A DNA stretch of 64,000 bases from positions 248,001 to 312,000 of the forward strand of contig JAJJXM010000031.1 in NCBI GenBank assembly GCA_024516155.1, read 5' to 3'. Shown here piece by piece: positions 48,537 through 60,525 of this stretch; the stretch's first letter is position 1, and the number at the start of each line of letters is the position of its first letter. The position numbers were made by a program, and so were the translations under genes. Under the pieces are notes generated by a model. It had not been told where the DNA came from, did not search any database, and worked only from the letters and a program-made list of their open reading frames with translations. This DNA is from Pyronema omphalodes. Lineage: Eukaryota; Ascomycota; Pezizomycetes; Pezizales; Pyronemataceae.

Positions 48537-48594
48537 ATGGAAAACCCTACGGAAATGTTTGATGATCCGAGGATCACATTTTGGGGTTTTCCAT
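48537..48594. repeat. 58-bp near-palindrome
   Basis: ATGGAAAACCC at the left is matched by GGGTTTTCCAT at the right, and TGATCC/GGATCA forms the centre around GA. The two stems are joined by a few unpaired bases. Confidence 0.85.
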
Positions 48595-49299
48595 ACCATG
48601 GCCATTGATTCATATATAACTTAATTGCTGATTACAGATCATCGTCCACACATGTCATACATCGGACTTTTCGCTTATTTTTGAATTTCCCCTGGAAATC
48701 AATTTGGATAATATCATATCACTACTCAACACACCGAGCTGATTATTGTTCCCAAACATCCACGCCACAATAAAAAGAAACGTTGGGACCGTAAGTATAC
48801 AGCCGATACTATGATACCGGCCTTCCAGGGCCCCGGTGAACTGATATGGTAATAGTAACCTGGGGGAGCGAGGGATGAATGGATGTAAGGGAGGGTATAT
48901 ACACCTGCGATACCCGCTGACGGAACAAGTAATGCTTTTAATGCGCGAAGATCAAGTGCACAAAAAAAAACTGCATCACCATCAGCTGTACATTGCATCA
49001 GCGATCACAAAAGCACCAAGGAGTCGTTACCCCCCACAACATCTACGAATCCAGTTACTTACGTCTTTGGTTAACGCCAACTCAGCAAGTTCCTTTCCCT
49101 TCTTTTTCCCGCAGGTCGGATTATCATATCATTATATTCTTTCACTCTTTAACAAATCCTGACTAAAAGTTCCTTCCTTCATCCCTTCCTTTCCCCTTCC
49201 CTTTCCTTCCCTTTCATCCCCTTCCTTTCCAGAGCTGCCACTGGCCTGGCTTTTCTGCTTACTTCCTGGATTGGAGATCCCTCCACCGACCTCTCAATC

Positions 49300-50981
49300 A
49301 TGCCAGCCATAACCCGCCGTGACGGCCTCGCAGACATCATCAAATTCCCGATGCCCTCAGGCTACGGAGCCCCCAAAATCGACGACATATCCCTTCTCTA
49401 CATCAGTTTAGTGTCCCTATTAACCTCAGTTCTACTCATCGCCTTATTTATTCTCTACCGAAACCGAAAACTCCCATTCATAAAGCTTCGTTCAACCCCT
49501 CTTACCTTAACTGCCGTGTTATTGCTGCACCTTCAACTAGTTTTCGACCTATTGTCCCATCCGTTAAATGGAGTCCTTCCATGTGGTTTCGAATACTGGG
49601 TCATGTCTATCTGTCTCCCCTGTGGTATCGCTGCTTTTCAGGTCAATAATTGGGTTTTGTTTTCGAGAGCATGGGGACAACAACAGCTTATTGCGACGAG
49701 GAAAATGCAGGAGGAGGATAGAGCGGTGGATGTGGGGTTACATGCGAGCTGGATCGGGAGGATGAAATGGAAATGGGGGGCAATGGGGAGTCAGAAAAAG
49801 ATGACGATGGTGACTTGGATTTTGGTGGGAGTGCAGGTAGTTGTGGCTGTGGTTATCTATGGCGCCAGTAGGAGGTTTCATCATGGGGTTGGTGTGATGG
49901 GAGAGGAGGTTACTGGGGTTGGGTGTAGATTGGGATGGGAATGGTGAGTTTTGACTTTGCTTCTACTGGAGGGTTGCACGGATTCTGTGGGAGACTGGGT
50001 TTGTTGTGAAATACCCAGGGCTGATGTTGAGAAATGTTTTAGGCTTCCGTCGGCAATTTGGCAATTCGTTTGGACGTATGGATTTGGGCCTTATATTTTG
50101 TTTAAGATTCGTCATATTCAGGATACGCATTATTGGAGGCTTCAGACTACTCTCGCGATTATGTTCTCCCTCCCGGCACTACCGCTTTGGTTGACGACTT
50201 GGTTTATGCCGAAATTTTATGAGGTTAATTATTGGTGGGGTCCGAATTTGTGGTTTGTTCCGGGACTCATTGCTATGGAAACCTGCATTCTTTTGTTTCC
50301 GATTATCGAGATTTGGCAGTTCAAGTATGGGAAGAATAAGCGGAATTCGGAATCAAAAGAGGGAGTGGAGAAGTACTCGGAAGAGGCTATGACAACTTGT
50401 ATGAAGAGCCCGGAATGGCAAAAGTTGGAGGAATTTGCAGTGATGAAGGATTTAAGCGGGGAGAATGTGCTGTTTTTGAAGGGTGAGAATTCCACCGATT
50501 TACAAGGGATGGCCGAAGACTGATGATTGAAATAGCGGTCCAGAAATGGAAATCAAAGCATCAGCTCATTGCCTCCTCGGCAAACTCCCCATACTTGCAT
50601 CCGGCTTTCCGAACTACCTCCCCGTTTATTGGAGCATTAAACAGAGCGCTAGAAGATTCAATAGAAGAGGCACGGCCACCAACACCTGTCGTTCGAGAGC
50701 TGTACGCGGAGGCAGAAAGTATCTTCCGGAGATTCATCAGTAGAGAATCGGCAGAGTTTCCGTTAAATTTAGATGATGCGGTTTACACGCAAATCCTCGA
50801 TGTGTTTACGGGTCCTGAAGAGGCACTGGAACATTTTGGGGGTGATGTTTTTGATCAGGCGGAGGCGGAAATTTATCAGCTGGTGTTGCAGAATACATGG
50901 GTACGATATGTGGATATGAAAGCACACAATGATCACGTGGGTGGATGTCAATGCAAATGGACGTTCAAATGGCCTTTGTGA
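49300..50981 (+). CDS. Seven-helix receptor with C-terminal RGS domain, 517 aa
   Basis: Exons 49300-49943, 50019-50482 and 50536-50981; phases close over 518 codons. Hydrophobic segments: about residues 29-50, 65-82, 95-118, 167-188, 224-243, 254-277 and 290-312, giving seven helices. After them comes an RGS box: YSEEAMTTCMKSPEW, then EEFAVMKDLSGENVLFL, spliced to AVQKWKSKHQ, and VVRELYAEAESIFRRFI to near residue 500. This is the fungal RGS-containing GPCR class (Aspergillus GprK type), which signals through, and can itself switch off, heterotrimeric G proteins at the plasma membrane. Intron 2 is secure because it rejoins the conserved DLSGEN...KWK block. The acceptor of intron 1 (50018, ATACCCAG) was chosen because it alone keeps the ADVEKCFRLPSAIWQF frame; other acceptors shift frame or hit a stop. 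Confidence 0.9.
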
Positions 50982-51685
50982 GGCAAAGATGCATAGTAAT
51001 GGAGGCTTAACGATTATGGGATTATGACACTTGGTACGTAAATGGCGTTGTGATGGAATGACGCCCAGAAGTATAAATAGCAGGGCTGTATGTTTGTGGG
51101 AGTTAACGGGCTTTGTATTCGAATATTGTGTAACGGATTTTTGTTAGATGGATCGACTATGTAGTCACGGCAATAAAAGAAAAAACGCAAATTGTATGAG
51201 CTTTCAATGTTTCCCAAAACTTTACAGCTTACCCTTCCATCGCGTTCAGCTCTAAGAATATTCCAGAACAAGCAGGCCAGAGTCCGGACACAAACTTCTT
51301 TTCAATTAAACGCCTTGCGCAATCCCGCAGCTGCTGCATAAAGTTGGATCGGATCGGACCCTTACCCTTACACGCCCGTTAAAACTAGCCCCAAACTTAA
51401 AATAAACCTCTCACCGAAACGCTCTAGAAACCAACTTCAACCTTCCAGCTTCGCTCACTAAGCTTCACGACTCCGAACTACCCTTTCCGCACATCTTAAA
51501 CACACATCAAAGAAAGCTTCCGGACGTCGAAAGAACTTTTACCACTCGTTCGTCACGCGCCCAAACACCGGGTAACCCGGAAACCGTCGCGCATTACAGC
51601 TTTTTTCAACGCGACTCACTTGAAGATTTGCAACACGAAGGACCAGGAATAACCAAATTCTCCTACTACACTCACCACATCCGCC
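50982..51685. other. Intergenic, promoter of the RRM gene
   Basis: Nothing is recognised beyond AT-rich 3' flank and a pyrimidine/C-rich leader near 51400-51680. Confidence 0.6.
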
Positions 51686-53260
51686 ATGCCTCGCAACCCA
51701 AACCTAACTCTCGACCAACTTCTAGATCAGAGTCCGTCTCCGTATACCGATAACTCAAACAAACAAGCTAATAAACTATAGAGCGCCGCGCGGAAGCCTC
51801 AAAAACCGCATCTGCGATTCTCGGTAAAGCACGTTTTGGAGCTTCGGGAAAGGTAAGCTGATCTGTCTTTGCCATACCTACATCGTTTGTTAGCTTCAGA
51901 AGCTTTAAGGTCCTCATTCCGGGGTCTTTCTAGCATCATTATTTGCGATTCCTTATCCACAGCCTTGTTTTCCAATCTCAAAGTACTCAACTGACACCTC
52001 AACAGGGCGCAATAACTCCCACCCGTAACACCACCCCCGCATCCAAATCTCCCAACCCCGCCTCTCAATCCCGTATCCAGAAATCTACCTCCATTCCCGG
52101 CCTTCCGGTATCACAACAAACCGCCCGTTCTCTCGTCGGAAACAAGCTCTTTACCGCCTTGCACCCCGATGCCGTTCGCGTTGTTCCCTCGCCACCCTCT
52201 ATTCCTTCTGGTCCTAAACATGGCGACGGAAACGGTGGTCGTCTTTTGAAGCCGGGTACCAAACGGCCAAGCCCAATGCGTGTTATGGGTGTAAATGGTG
52301 TAAATAATGGACGGGCGAACCAGAACCAGAATCAGAAAAATGGTAGCCAACAGGCGAACCGTGGCAAGAACGGTCAGAACAACAACCAGAAGAACGGAGC
52401 TCAGAACAATCAGGACAACACGATGAAGATCCGCGGCTCCACAGCGAACCAGTTGACAATCAAAGGAGCAGCTGGACCCGCAGTACTACAAGCGAGTAAT
52501 TTCGCACCTGGAACTACGGCAGAGGATATTAGACACCACATGTCAAGTTTCGGAAACGTCAAGAGCTGTTTGGTACTCACAGCACATCCGACGGTTATTG
52601 CGGAAATTGTCTTTGAGACTATGGAGCAGGGAAAGGCAGTTGTGGAGAGATTTAATGGTGTCTGGGCTGATGGTAAGTCGAATATACCTGCGGGATGAAC
52701 ATGGTGAAAAGCGCCGATGGTGTAGAGCGGAAAAATGATGGGGAGAAGCTCGGTGATAGATGAGGGAAATCGAGGAGCAAAGGAAAGAGAATATTCTGTT
52801 TATTCGGCGGATATCCCTCAAGCATATTGGGCTGCTGTCATGCTGTCATGCTGTGTTGGTCCCCAGTACGCCTGGTATGCCTTGCAGCTATGCGAACATT
52901 ACGAACCTCGTAGCGCAGCCAGGCATATTCAAGCCGAAGCCAAGCCTCGTGCGCCCGCATAAGCTATCCCAGACAGATTACACCAACAATACCCTTCCCT
53001 GAACCCCGCTAACAGTTATCTTCTCCTTAGGACAAATGCTCTCCGTAACCTTCAAAACCACACCTCCAGTCGCAAACTTAACCCAAATTACAACCCCAAC
53101 CCATATCATAGATCCCTTCAGAGCTCGTGAAGAAGCGGATCGTAGACGAAGGGAACAGAATGTTCATTATCAGGATGGAACTTATGGCGTACAGGCTCCG
53201 CCTATATACTCGGATGATCTCCTTAGAAAGGGGAGGGGCACATTTCATATGCTACAGTAG
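51686..53260 (+). CDS. RRM-domain RNA-binding protein, 337 aa, four exons
   Basis: Exons 51686-51731, 51782-51852, 52006-52672 and 53031-53260, all in phase. The N-terminus MPRNPNLTLDQLLDQ is followed by a basic Ala-rich helix; then come a Ser/Pro stretch, an Asn/Gln-rich low-complexity region (about residues 140-180), and one RNA recognition motif (about 184-275). The RRM reads LTIKGAAGPAVLQASNF as a first strand, AEDIRHHMSSFGNV helix and KSCLVL, then AEIVFETMEQGKAVVERFNG, and closes after the last splice with GQMLSVTFKT. RNP aromatic positions are partly replaced. The C-terminus has a charged REEADRRRREQ helix and ends DDLLRKGRGTFHMLQ. It suggests a nuclear mRNA-binding or export-type factor, but the exact orthologue is not recognised. 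Intron 1 uses an unusual GTCCGT donor, supported by a GCTAAT branch site and phase. Convergent with the next gene. Confidence 0.87.
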
Positions 53261-54271
53261 TTTATGATACTGTGGGGTGTATAGTGGAAATGTGCGGTGG
53301 AAGCTTGGGGGCGAGGAGGGGGGGGGGGGGGAGGTGTGGGGAGGAGGGGGAGTAGGAGGAAGAGAGAGAGAGAGAGAGATAGAAAGGGGGAGGAAACCAA
53401 GAGCCCATGGAAATGACTTGGGCAACAGCGGAATAGTGGTTTACTCCAACACGAAGGCTCTGTATTCTTTTGTATAATAGCACATTTTTTTTTTTTAGTT
53501 TTTTAGAGTTTTTTTTGTATGATGACTGTTTTTTTTAGTCACCGGAGGGGAGGGGAGGGGGAGGGGCTGTTGATAGGAATTTGGGAAATGATATGAGCTA
53601 TGTAGAGCTAATAAATAATGCGGTTTTTTTGTAAATTGTAACCTTTTTCTTGGGGGAAAGGAAGGGGGGGGGGGGTCTTTTTGATGGATGGTGTTGGTTG
53701 TATGATTATTGCTTTTGGTTTTTCGTTTTATGATATTTGTTATTGAAAATTTTATCGCATAACAAGGGTTCAAAATCTTACATTTGATCATTGAAGTACA
53801 TACAGATAATATCACAGTCGTAGATAACCCCCCCCCCCCCCCCAACAATCCATAACCCACAATGTATACTGTAATCTCAAGTTTATACTCTCTAAACCAA
53901 TCATCTATATAAATAGAATCTAAAAAAGAATCTAAAAAAAGAAAGAAAAGGAAAACAAGAAAAAAAGAAAAAGAGAAAGAAAAAAAAAAGAAAGAGAAAA
54001 AAAGCATATTCAGAATATATCCTACTCCCACCAAAACCAATCCAATCCATTTCCACATACAGTACATAAAACCATGCAACTCCGGCTATTAAAGTGTACA
54101 CTCCATGCAATCCGAATCCAACCCAAATCCAAATCCAAATCCAAAAACCCCCCAGAAATAGAAAAACAAAAGAAAAAAATCCCCCAGAATAAAATCACAA
54201 AAACTCCAATATTTACACCCATCCACCCACCCGCCCGCCCGCCTCAACCCGACCCAACCCGACCCAACCAT
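53261..54271. other. Convergent intergenic region with homopolymer tracts
   Basis: Contains G14 (53318-53331), an (AG)n run near 53360, G11 (53664-53674), C16 (53828-53843), A/G-rich sequence (53930-54005) and CCAAATCCAAATCC repeats (54121-54145). It is the 3' flank of two converging genes; no gene. Confidence 0.7.
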
Positions 54272-56653
54272 CTAAATATTCGGACTCAACAAATCATACT
54301 TAACCCCTCTTTCAACCTCTTCCACAGTCGCCAACGCAAACTGTCTAGTCTCCAACGCCACCCAAACCTTCAGCAACGTCAACACCCCTCCTTCTTCCAT
54401 CATCTCCCCACAATAAGCGCTCTTCGCACCTCCCGCTCCAACCGCTCTCAAGATGGGTAAAGCACTATCTCCAGCATCAACATCGAATCCGCAAAATAAT
54501 CACTAACAACATACCTTTTCAGGAGATCAGTAGCGGGATCCAATCTTCTCCCAATGCCTTCCAGAAGCAACATAGAAATCACCACATTCACGAAATCCCC
54601 CTCCATACGAACATGGTGAGTTCGTACCATCTGTAATACTTCGCTTAAGATGTCGCCGAAGGATATGTTACCTAATGCTAAGGTTTTGCTTTTGACGTTT
54701 AGGACTAGGGATTGCATTTTTTGCGCGAATTGTTCGGGGAATAGAACTCCGTCTGGAGACCGGGATCGGGATACCATTAGTTCTCCGGCGTGGTATCCGT
54801 TGAATTCGGCGATGGCACGGAAGAGGTCCAGAAAGTTGCGACGGTTCAGCGGGCTTAGTTCCGTTACAAGACCGGCGTCGATGAATACTAGTTGGGGACG
54901 GAAACCTTCGCGGTCTAAGGCGGTGAGCTCGGAGATCCACCGGGTAGGATCCCGTCGGTGGGGAAGGAGTCGCGCCCGGACTAGGGTGGTTACGTCTTCG
55001 GGGTCGGGTTTCTCGGCTGGGTTGCTGAAGAAGGGAATTCCCGGGGTGCTGGGACTGGGTTTTAGGAAGCGGATCATGATGTTGCCGGGGTGAAGATCTG
55101 AGTGGATGAAGTTGTCTATTACTAGCATATGCTATATTTTGTCACAGGTTATGGTTAGTTTATCGAGGGGGTGTATTAGAGGGGCAAGGAAATATATAAA
55201 AAACTTACCAGGAAAGAGTCGAGACCCATGTTGGCCATTTCTTCTTGGAAGGGACCACCACCGGATTCTAGGAATGCTTCGAGAGGAATACCATGGGCGA
55301 ATTCCTCAAGGAGAACATCACGAGTGGTATAGTTATTGTATGGAGTTGGAAAGGTGACGGTTGTTCTATCTGCGAAATTGGCGCGGAATCTGCCTAGGTT
55401 TTCGGCTTCGATACGGAGGTCCATTTGTAACCGCATCATATCGGAAAAGGTGTCCACCTCATCCGGGAAGGAGAGCCATTCTAACGTAGGTACAGCATTA
55501 AGTAGTACTGCGAAGAATCGCATTATTCGAAGATCCCGGTTTACGATCTTGTCGACTTTCGGGTGGATGACTTTGATAGCTACATAGCTGCTAGGAACAT
55601 CCTGTGGGGAGCTTTTTACTAATCCTCCAACTCGTTTACGGAAGCTTTGTTCTTCGATCTCCGCAGGTGGGAGTAGGCCAGGAGCGAGCTTGGCTTTGTA
55701 GACCTGAGCTATAGCGCCAACTCCGAGAGGAACGGGGTCGAATTCTTCAAAGATTTCGTCAAAGTCTCGACCTCCGAAAGCTTTGGAGATGATCTTCTTT
55801 GTCTGGTGTAAAGAGTGGGCTTTGGCGTTGGAATGTAGCTTGGACATTAGCTCACAGAGCTCGGTGGGGAATATATCAGTGCGCGAGGCGGCCCATTGTC
55901 CTAACTATTCATTGTCAGTAACATTATTCCAGCTGTCAATTCCTGGTTCTTAGGGTTTCTGTAGCCATTCCCGCTGAGAATATAACCCACCAGGTGAACT
56001 GCCCCTCCTTGCCCACCGGTTCAACTCACCTTGATAAACGTAGGCCCTGCCCTCTCTAGGCTCTGCACAAGGAATGCATACCACCAACTCTGACCCGCCT
56101 TACTTTCCCGTAGCAATATGACAGGCGCCGTCAATATGACCGGCGCAAATATCACCAACAAAGTCACAAATCTCACCGACGTAGCTATCGGTTCCCAGAG
56201 GTGTTCCATTAACCATACTCTTAACTTCTGAAACGCCGAAAGGTCGGTTATGTCATTCTTTTCTTCCTCTGAAGCTGCGAGGAGACGTGATTCGAGGGTT
56301 GTGCCATCCACGGGGGAGCTGTTGGTCGTGGTGGGGGACGCAGCAATCGGGGCCGTGATAGCAAGTGTAGTGACGCCGAGACCCCCGAGACCCCCGAGGC
56401 CGAGAACGCGTAAAGAAACGCGTGAAGAATTCGAGAACTTGCTAAAGGCGGGAAAAGATTTCGGTATGCGTGAAGTCCATATCGTTGACCTTGCCGAGTT
56501 TGCTGTCGTAGTAGTAGTAGTATGTACCCCTCGTCTGAAGCTACCTGCAAGACAATTCGTACTGCATCTCGTCTTGGTAGTTGTCGTATATAACCTGCGG
56601 TTTCCCGGAGTTGTATATTGATGTCTTCCACAGCTCCTTATGGCCGCTTGCAT
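54272..56653 (-). CDS. Mitochondrial ABC1/UbiB-family atypical kinase, ADCK2/Cqd1-like, 709 aa
   Basis: Exons 56653-56030, 55904-55209, 55131-54515 and 54464-54272, phase-consistent. The N-terminus is rich in Arg, Ser and Thr without acids, as in a mitochondrial presequence; hydrophobic segments near residues 83-103 and 160-185 suggest inner-membrane anchoring. UbiB marks: KLGQ (208-211), the Ala-loop variant GVGAIAQV (269-276), the lysine in VAIKV (K319), HSDLHPGN (450-457) and DAG (525-527). GxGxxAQV and DAG are typical of the ADCK2/yeast Cqd1 branch, which affects coenzyme Q distribution and mitochondrial lipid homeostasis. The last exon (65 codons) is easily missed: without the 50-nt intron 54514-54465 the frame stops early at 54448. 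The spliced end restores LLKSALPILRAVGAGG followed by an acidic helix, a natural family C-terminus. Confidence 0.92.
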
Positions 56654-59600
56654 TGTATGGTATGGAGATATATAGGTCGTATCGTTTTTTTTTTTTCTTT
56701 TCAGTGACTGGTTTAGGTATGATAGAAGTCCATTTGTATGTGGTTGGTGCGTGGCCTGGTTCGGTGATCACTGAAATTCCGGTAAATTGGGCGGATTCCA
56801 AGGTACGCTGTGTTACGTGACTGTGGGGTTGCACTCTACGACTATGACGCTAACTAACCGGTAACCCACGTGAAAGATGAAAAGATATGTTCCAGCACCC
56901 GAAGAGTCTTCTCCCCGAACGTTAAGGAATTGCTAATGGTCAGAGATAGAGAGTTCAAATAATTCGCGATTTATTTTGTTTGCACCCACTCATCTCTTTG
57001 TTGACGCCAGCTCAGCTCAGCTCGAGCTCAGCTCAAGCTTTGGAAAAAGCAAAACGTGACATCATGACATGTCTCGGATCGGTTATGCTTCCGGCATTCA
57101 TTAGCGCACTCTGCACCCGATTAGTTAATTCTGGATGCCTCTTCCTCAAGTGTCAAGACAGTCGAATGGTACGACATAAGTGCATTTAACTCTCAAAACA
57201 TGGTTTAGATGAACAGATATTGGGACTCTAAGTGATTTTCGATGGTCAGCAAAGCTGCAAAAGTGACATCAGTTGCGGAACCGTAGGATAGATAAAGTTT
57301 CACAAAATATCCATTGAAGCACTGCTCGTACTCTAGATCTATAATCAATACAACCTCATAGATTACAACTCGCTACATCATATCTCACTATATATTTCTA
57401 GACTTATTCGCCGCCGGATTCAATAACGCGGTAGATTTGGGCCATCTCCATAACCTCTGACCCATTCACAAACTCATCACCTACCATCTATACTTCTTTC
57501 CCAAACATACAGATGCCACTCAGTAGTTCTGGTTATAAAATCATAGATATCCTAAGATACAAAAGAATCATAAAAATACATCCGCTCTCACTCGGGTCCT
57601 CAGAAAGTTTGCAAGACGTGTATATTTTGCAACATTTTGTCGAGTTAGACTCCGCTTTATCTCTACATCGACACCCTGTGGTAATTTTACAGCTCTATAG
57701 CAGTATAACAAGGAATGATATTAATCAACATGAATAATCATAACTTTAGATTAAACAGATAGACAGAGGCCAGGACTGGGGTCGGCCCAGGCGGGTTGTC
57801 CAGGAACTGTAGTATAGTCACAGCCAAGCCAAGGATCTGAGTGGATTTAGACTGAATTAACGGCTATATGATGCTAGTCTTCAGTAACTTTTATATATAT
57901 ATCTCACAGTAAAATAAACCTGACACTTATCTGAATAAAATACTGTTGAGTCGTACATAACAAACTCCCGATCAGTGAGCATAGCTATATCAGATGCTGC
58001 GGTGTATTAATCCCAGCCCGACAGTCTCCATATCTCTATTCTTGATGCCTGTGAAGAAGGCCTGCGGCTTGTATTATTGTCTCCGGCTTGATTGCAGATG
58101 AAGACGTATGGTTGTGTTCCCCGATCAAGTCAGTTATATATATATATATATATTGGGACTCTTGTAGATTTTGGGATATATATTTCGTTGTTACCTCATT
58201 TTCTTAGTCCTCTTGGTCCTCCTAGTCCTGCCTACTGTCCTTATCTTCCTCGTTCTCTTGAAGCTTCTGCGCTCCTGGTCTCTCACTTCAACCATAACCT
58301 CTCCTCTTCCTCTTTGTTTCATTCAACTAACCCAGAAATTACAAAAGTCATCGGACATAACTCCATAACCCCCTGGGGCTATACTCTTCCTGACAACGCA
58401 GGTAATTCTACGAACCCTAAACCACCATTTCATCTTCCAGTCATGATATCGAGTCCATCACCGGGGAGGGTTTCATACTTCTTCTCATGATTCTTTTCAA
58501 GCCATCCACAAAAAAAAAAAACAGAAATTGCATTAGCCACATTTTGAAATTTTCAATTCCACTCTCTTCGGTGCGTTGTATCTACTACTCATGCAGAAAC
58601 CACTCATAACAACTTTCGGAAAGGTGTAACGTATAGTGCCAGTTTCAAAACGTGCATACAATCCCAAATCCCTTTGCTTCAGGCGTCACCATCTCAACAT
58701 ATTACACGTGATCCATTTTCTATTCATCTCTGCCATTCTGACAGTCGAAACTATTGTAGTATTCTATATTTATACCCTCTATTCTTTATTCTTTCTAGTC
58801 GACTTTGAAATTGAGACGATGGATTATGCATGGTAATTGACAGTCTATCAAAAAGTGATGGTATTTCTGGAGCGAGTTCTGTGAAGTTAAACTACTCCGA
58901 AACTCAAAAAAAGGGGAGGGGGGTTAAACTTCTGGATTTCTTGGGATTTCTTGGGATTTCTTTGGGTTTCTTCGTGCTCAGTGTTTTTGGCTTTGCTATT
59001 CATTGTGATTGCGGTTTCCGTTGATAAATATCATCAGACATGATTTCTGATAAATGTGTCACACCAGGAATAGCTCGGCCGAATTAACACACCTTTAGTT
59101 TTTCCAAGTTAGTGAACGATCCTTTGAGATAAGGCATCGCTGATGTGACTTGCGGAGATAATAGTTCACTGAGCTATTGCCTCGGTGATGAACTGCAACG
59201 TTACGAATTACGTTCTCGGCTCACAGTTTAAGCCGCTCATGGCTTTTCAACGGCAGGAGCATCCGAGAGTTCTTTGTAAAAGTCTAGCAGCTGGGGAAAA
59301 GAAATAATTTGCTAGTGAAACTTAACAGTTGATTTCCCATTGAGATTGCATTGTGAAGGCATGGTGATGCTCTGGCTGACGTTGGTGGATGAAATTCAGG
59401 AATGCGGATTCTTGCGGGGTATTAGATATTAGACGCTTTCTTGTGGGGCGATAATGTTCTAAATTTTAGCCATTTAGTTGTTCAATAGAATGTTACTCTT
59501 CGAAAACTTACGGTACTTATTGCTGATTTCTTAGAACGCCAGCGCGAGCCACTCCTCATGATTGAGTGGTCCATCACGTGACTCAGGATAACATCCCGGA

Positions 59601-60525
59601 AACGTACATACCTGGGCTGTAAGGTGGACGGAAGTAACGGGAAAAAGTGACCAACCGTTCGCAGAAATTTCTAGGGCGTACAAATGATGGAAATATGCAC
59701 AGGAGGTAGTCTCAAGGACCAGGGTGGGCTCTAAGCTTTTGTCAACTCACCCGTAAAGGGAGTTTTCATCCCACTGTAAATCGGGGGTGATCGTGGAGAT
59801 TTATGCTAAGCCTAGTGTCTGTGGAGAAGCCTATAGGGCTCGCCATCAGCTGCAAGATAGACCCTGAGTTCTTCGTGGACCATGTGCCTTCGAATCCCAC
59901 CTAGCCCGTTATCTTCTTTTCACCTCTCAGTGCTCACCCTTTTTCTTCCCTGTGATGCTCTCCGTCGCGTGATGTTCTATGATCGGCGCAATCGGAAGCG
60001 GAGCGGGTACCAAAAATAGCATGGTGGTAAATCTAGACTAGAGCAACAGTACTTTAGTTGCTCCGGGCCCCTGGCCACCCAGCAACGCAGAAATCGGCTG
60101 AGTTGATCGATTGTTGCAACTTGCGAAGGAACCAAACACCTTGTTGCACGACAAACACGGTTTACAGGCGCCTTTTTCGAGTCAGCAAATCTACTCTGGG
60201 GACTCTGATTTCCCGTTGACCTTCGTTCCTTCGTGAAAAAAAAAAAGTGTGAAAGTTTCAGATCTTCCTTCGCGTTTTTGAAAGGAGTTCAGCCAGGTAC
60301 GCCTCTCGCATCGAGTCAACTCTCTTTGGGAATAGAGACATGTTCGCCGGTGGTAGGAATGCACCTGACATAACAGACCCTTTCAATCTTTTGAGCGAGC
60401 AGAGAAAGCGCAACCAGCAACCCCCGACTCCGACTCCGACTCCATCGCTGATATTCCACTTCCACCAACAAAAAGACGTTCGCTATAACAATCCAACTTA
60501 GATCTACAAACGCGACATCGGAATA
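56654..60525. other. 3.9-kb intergenic stretch, no gene supported
   Basis: It begins with the promoter of the UbiB-like kinase. A (TA)n run lies near 58135-58152 and TTCTTGGGATT repeats at 58936-58972. Frames at 58092-58490 are C/T-rich and lack domains. Near 59885 is a tRNA T-arm-like sequence that does not fold. CT-rich DNA at about 60350-60525 is the likely promoter of the next gene. Confidence 0.5.

Larger units (their letters stand above)
45803..49299. other. Repeat-rich spacer, no gene supported
   Basis: T-rich 3' flank, then three G-rich/C-rich minisatellite blocks (listed separately), AT-rich sequence to about 48300, a near-perfect hairpin at 48537-48594, and a C/T-rich leader (CCTTCCTTTCC runs, 49175-49230) just before the receptor gene. 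Frames here are low-complexity artefacts. Confidence 0.6.

Noticed and set aside
58092..58490. 132-aa plus-strand ORF with a hydrophobic second frame
   Set aside because: It begins in a (TA)n run and is C/T-rich throughout; no signal peptide, domain or splice support.
59815..59910. tRNA-like sequence with a TTCGAATCCCA motif
   Set aside because: The T stem has only three of five pairs and no acceptor or anticodon stem can be drawn around it; at most a dead tRNA fragment.
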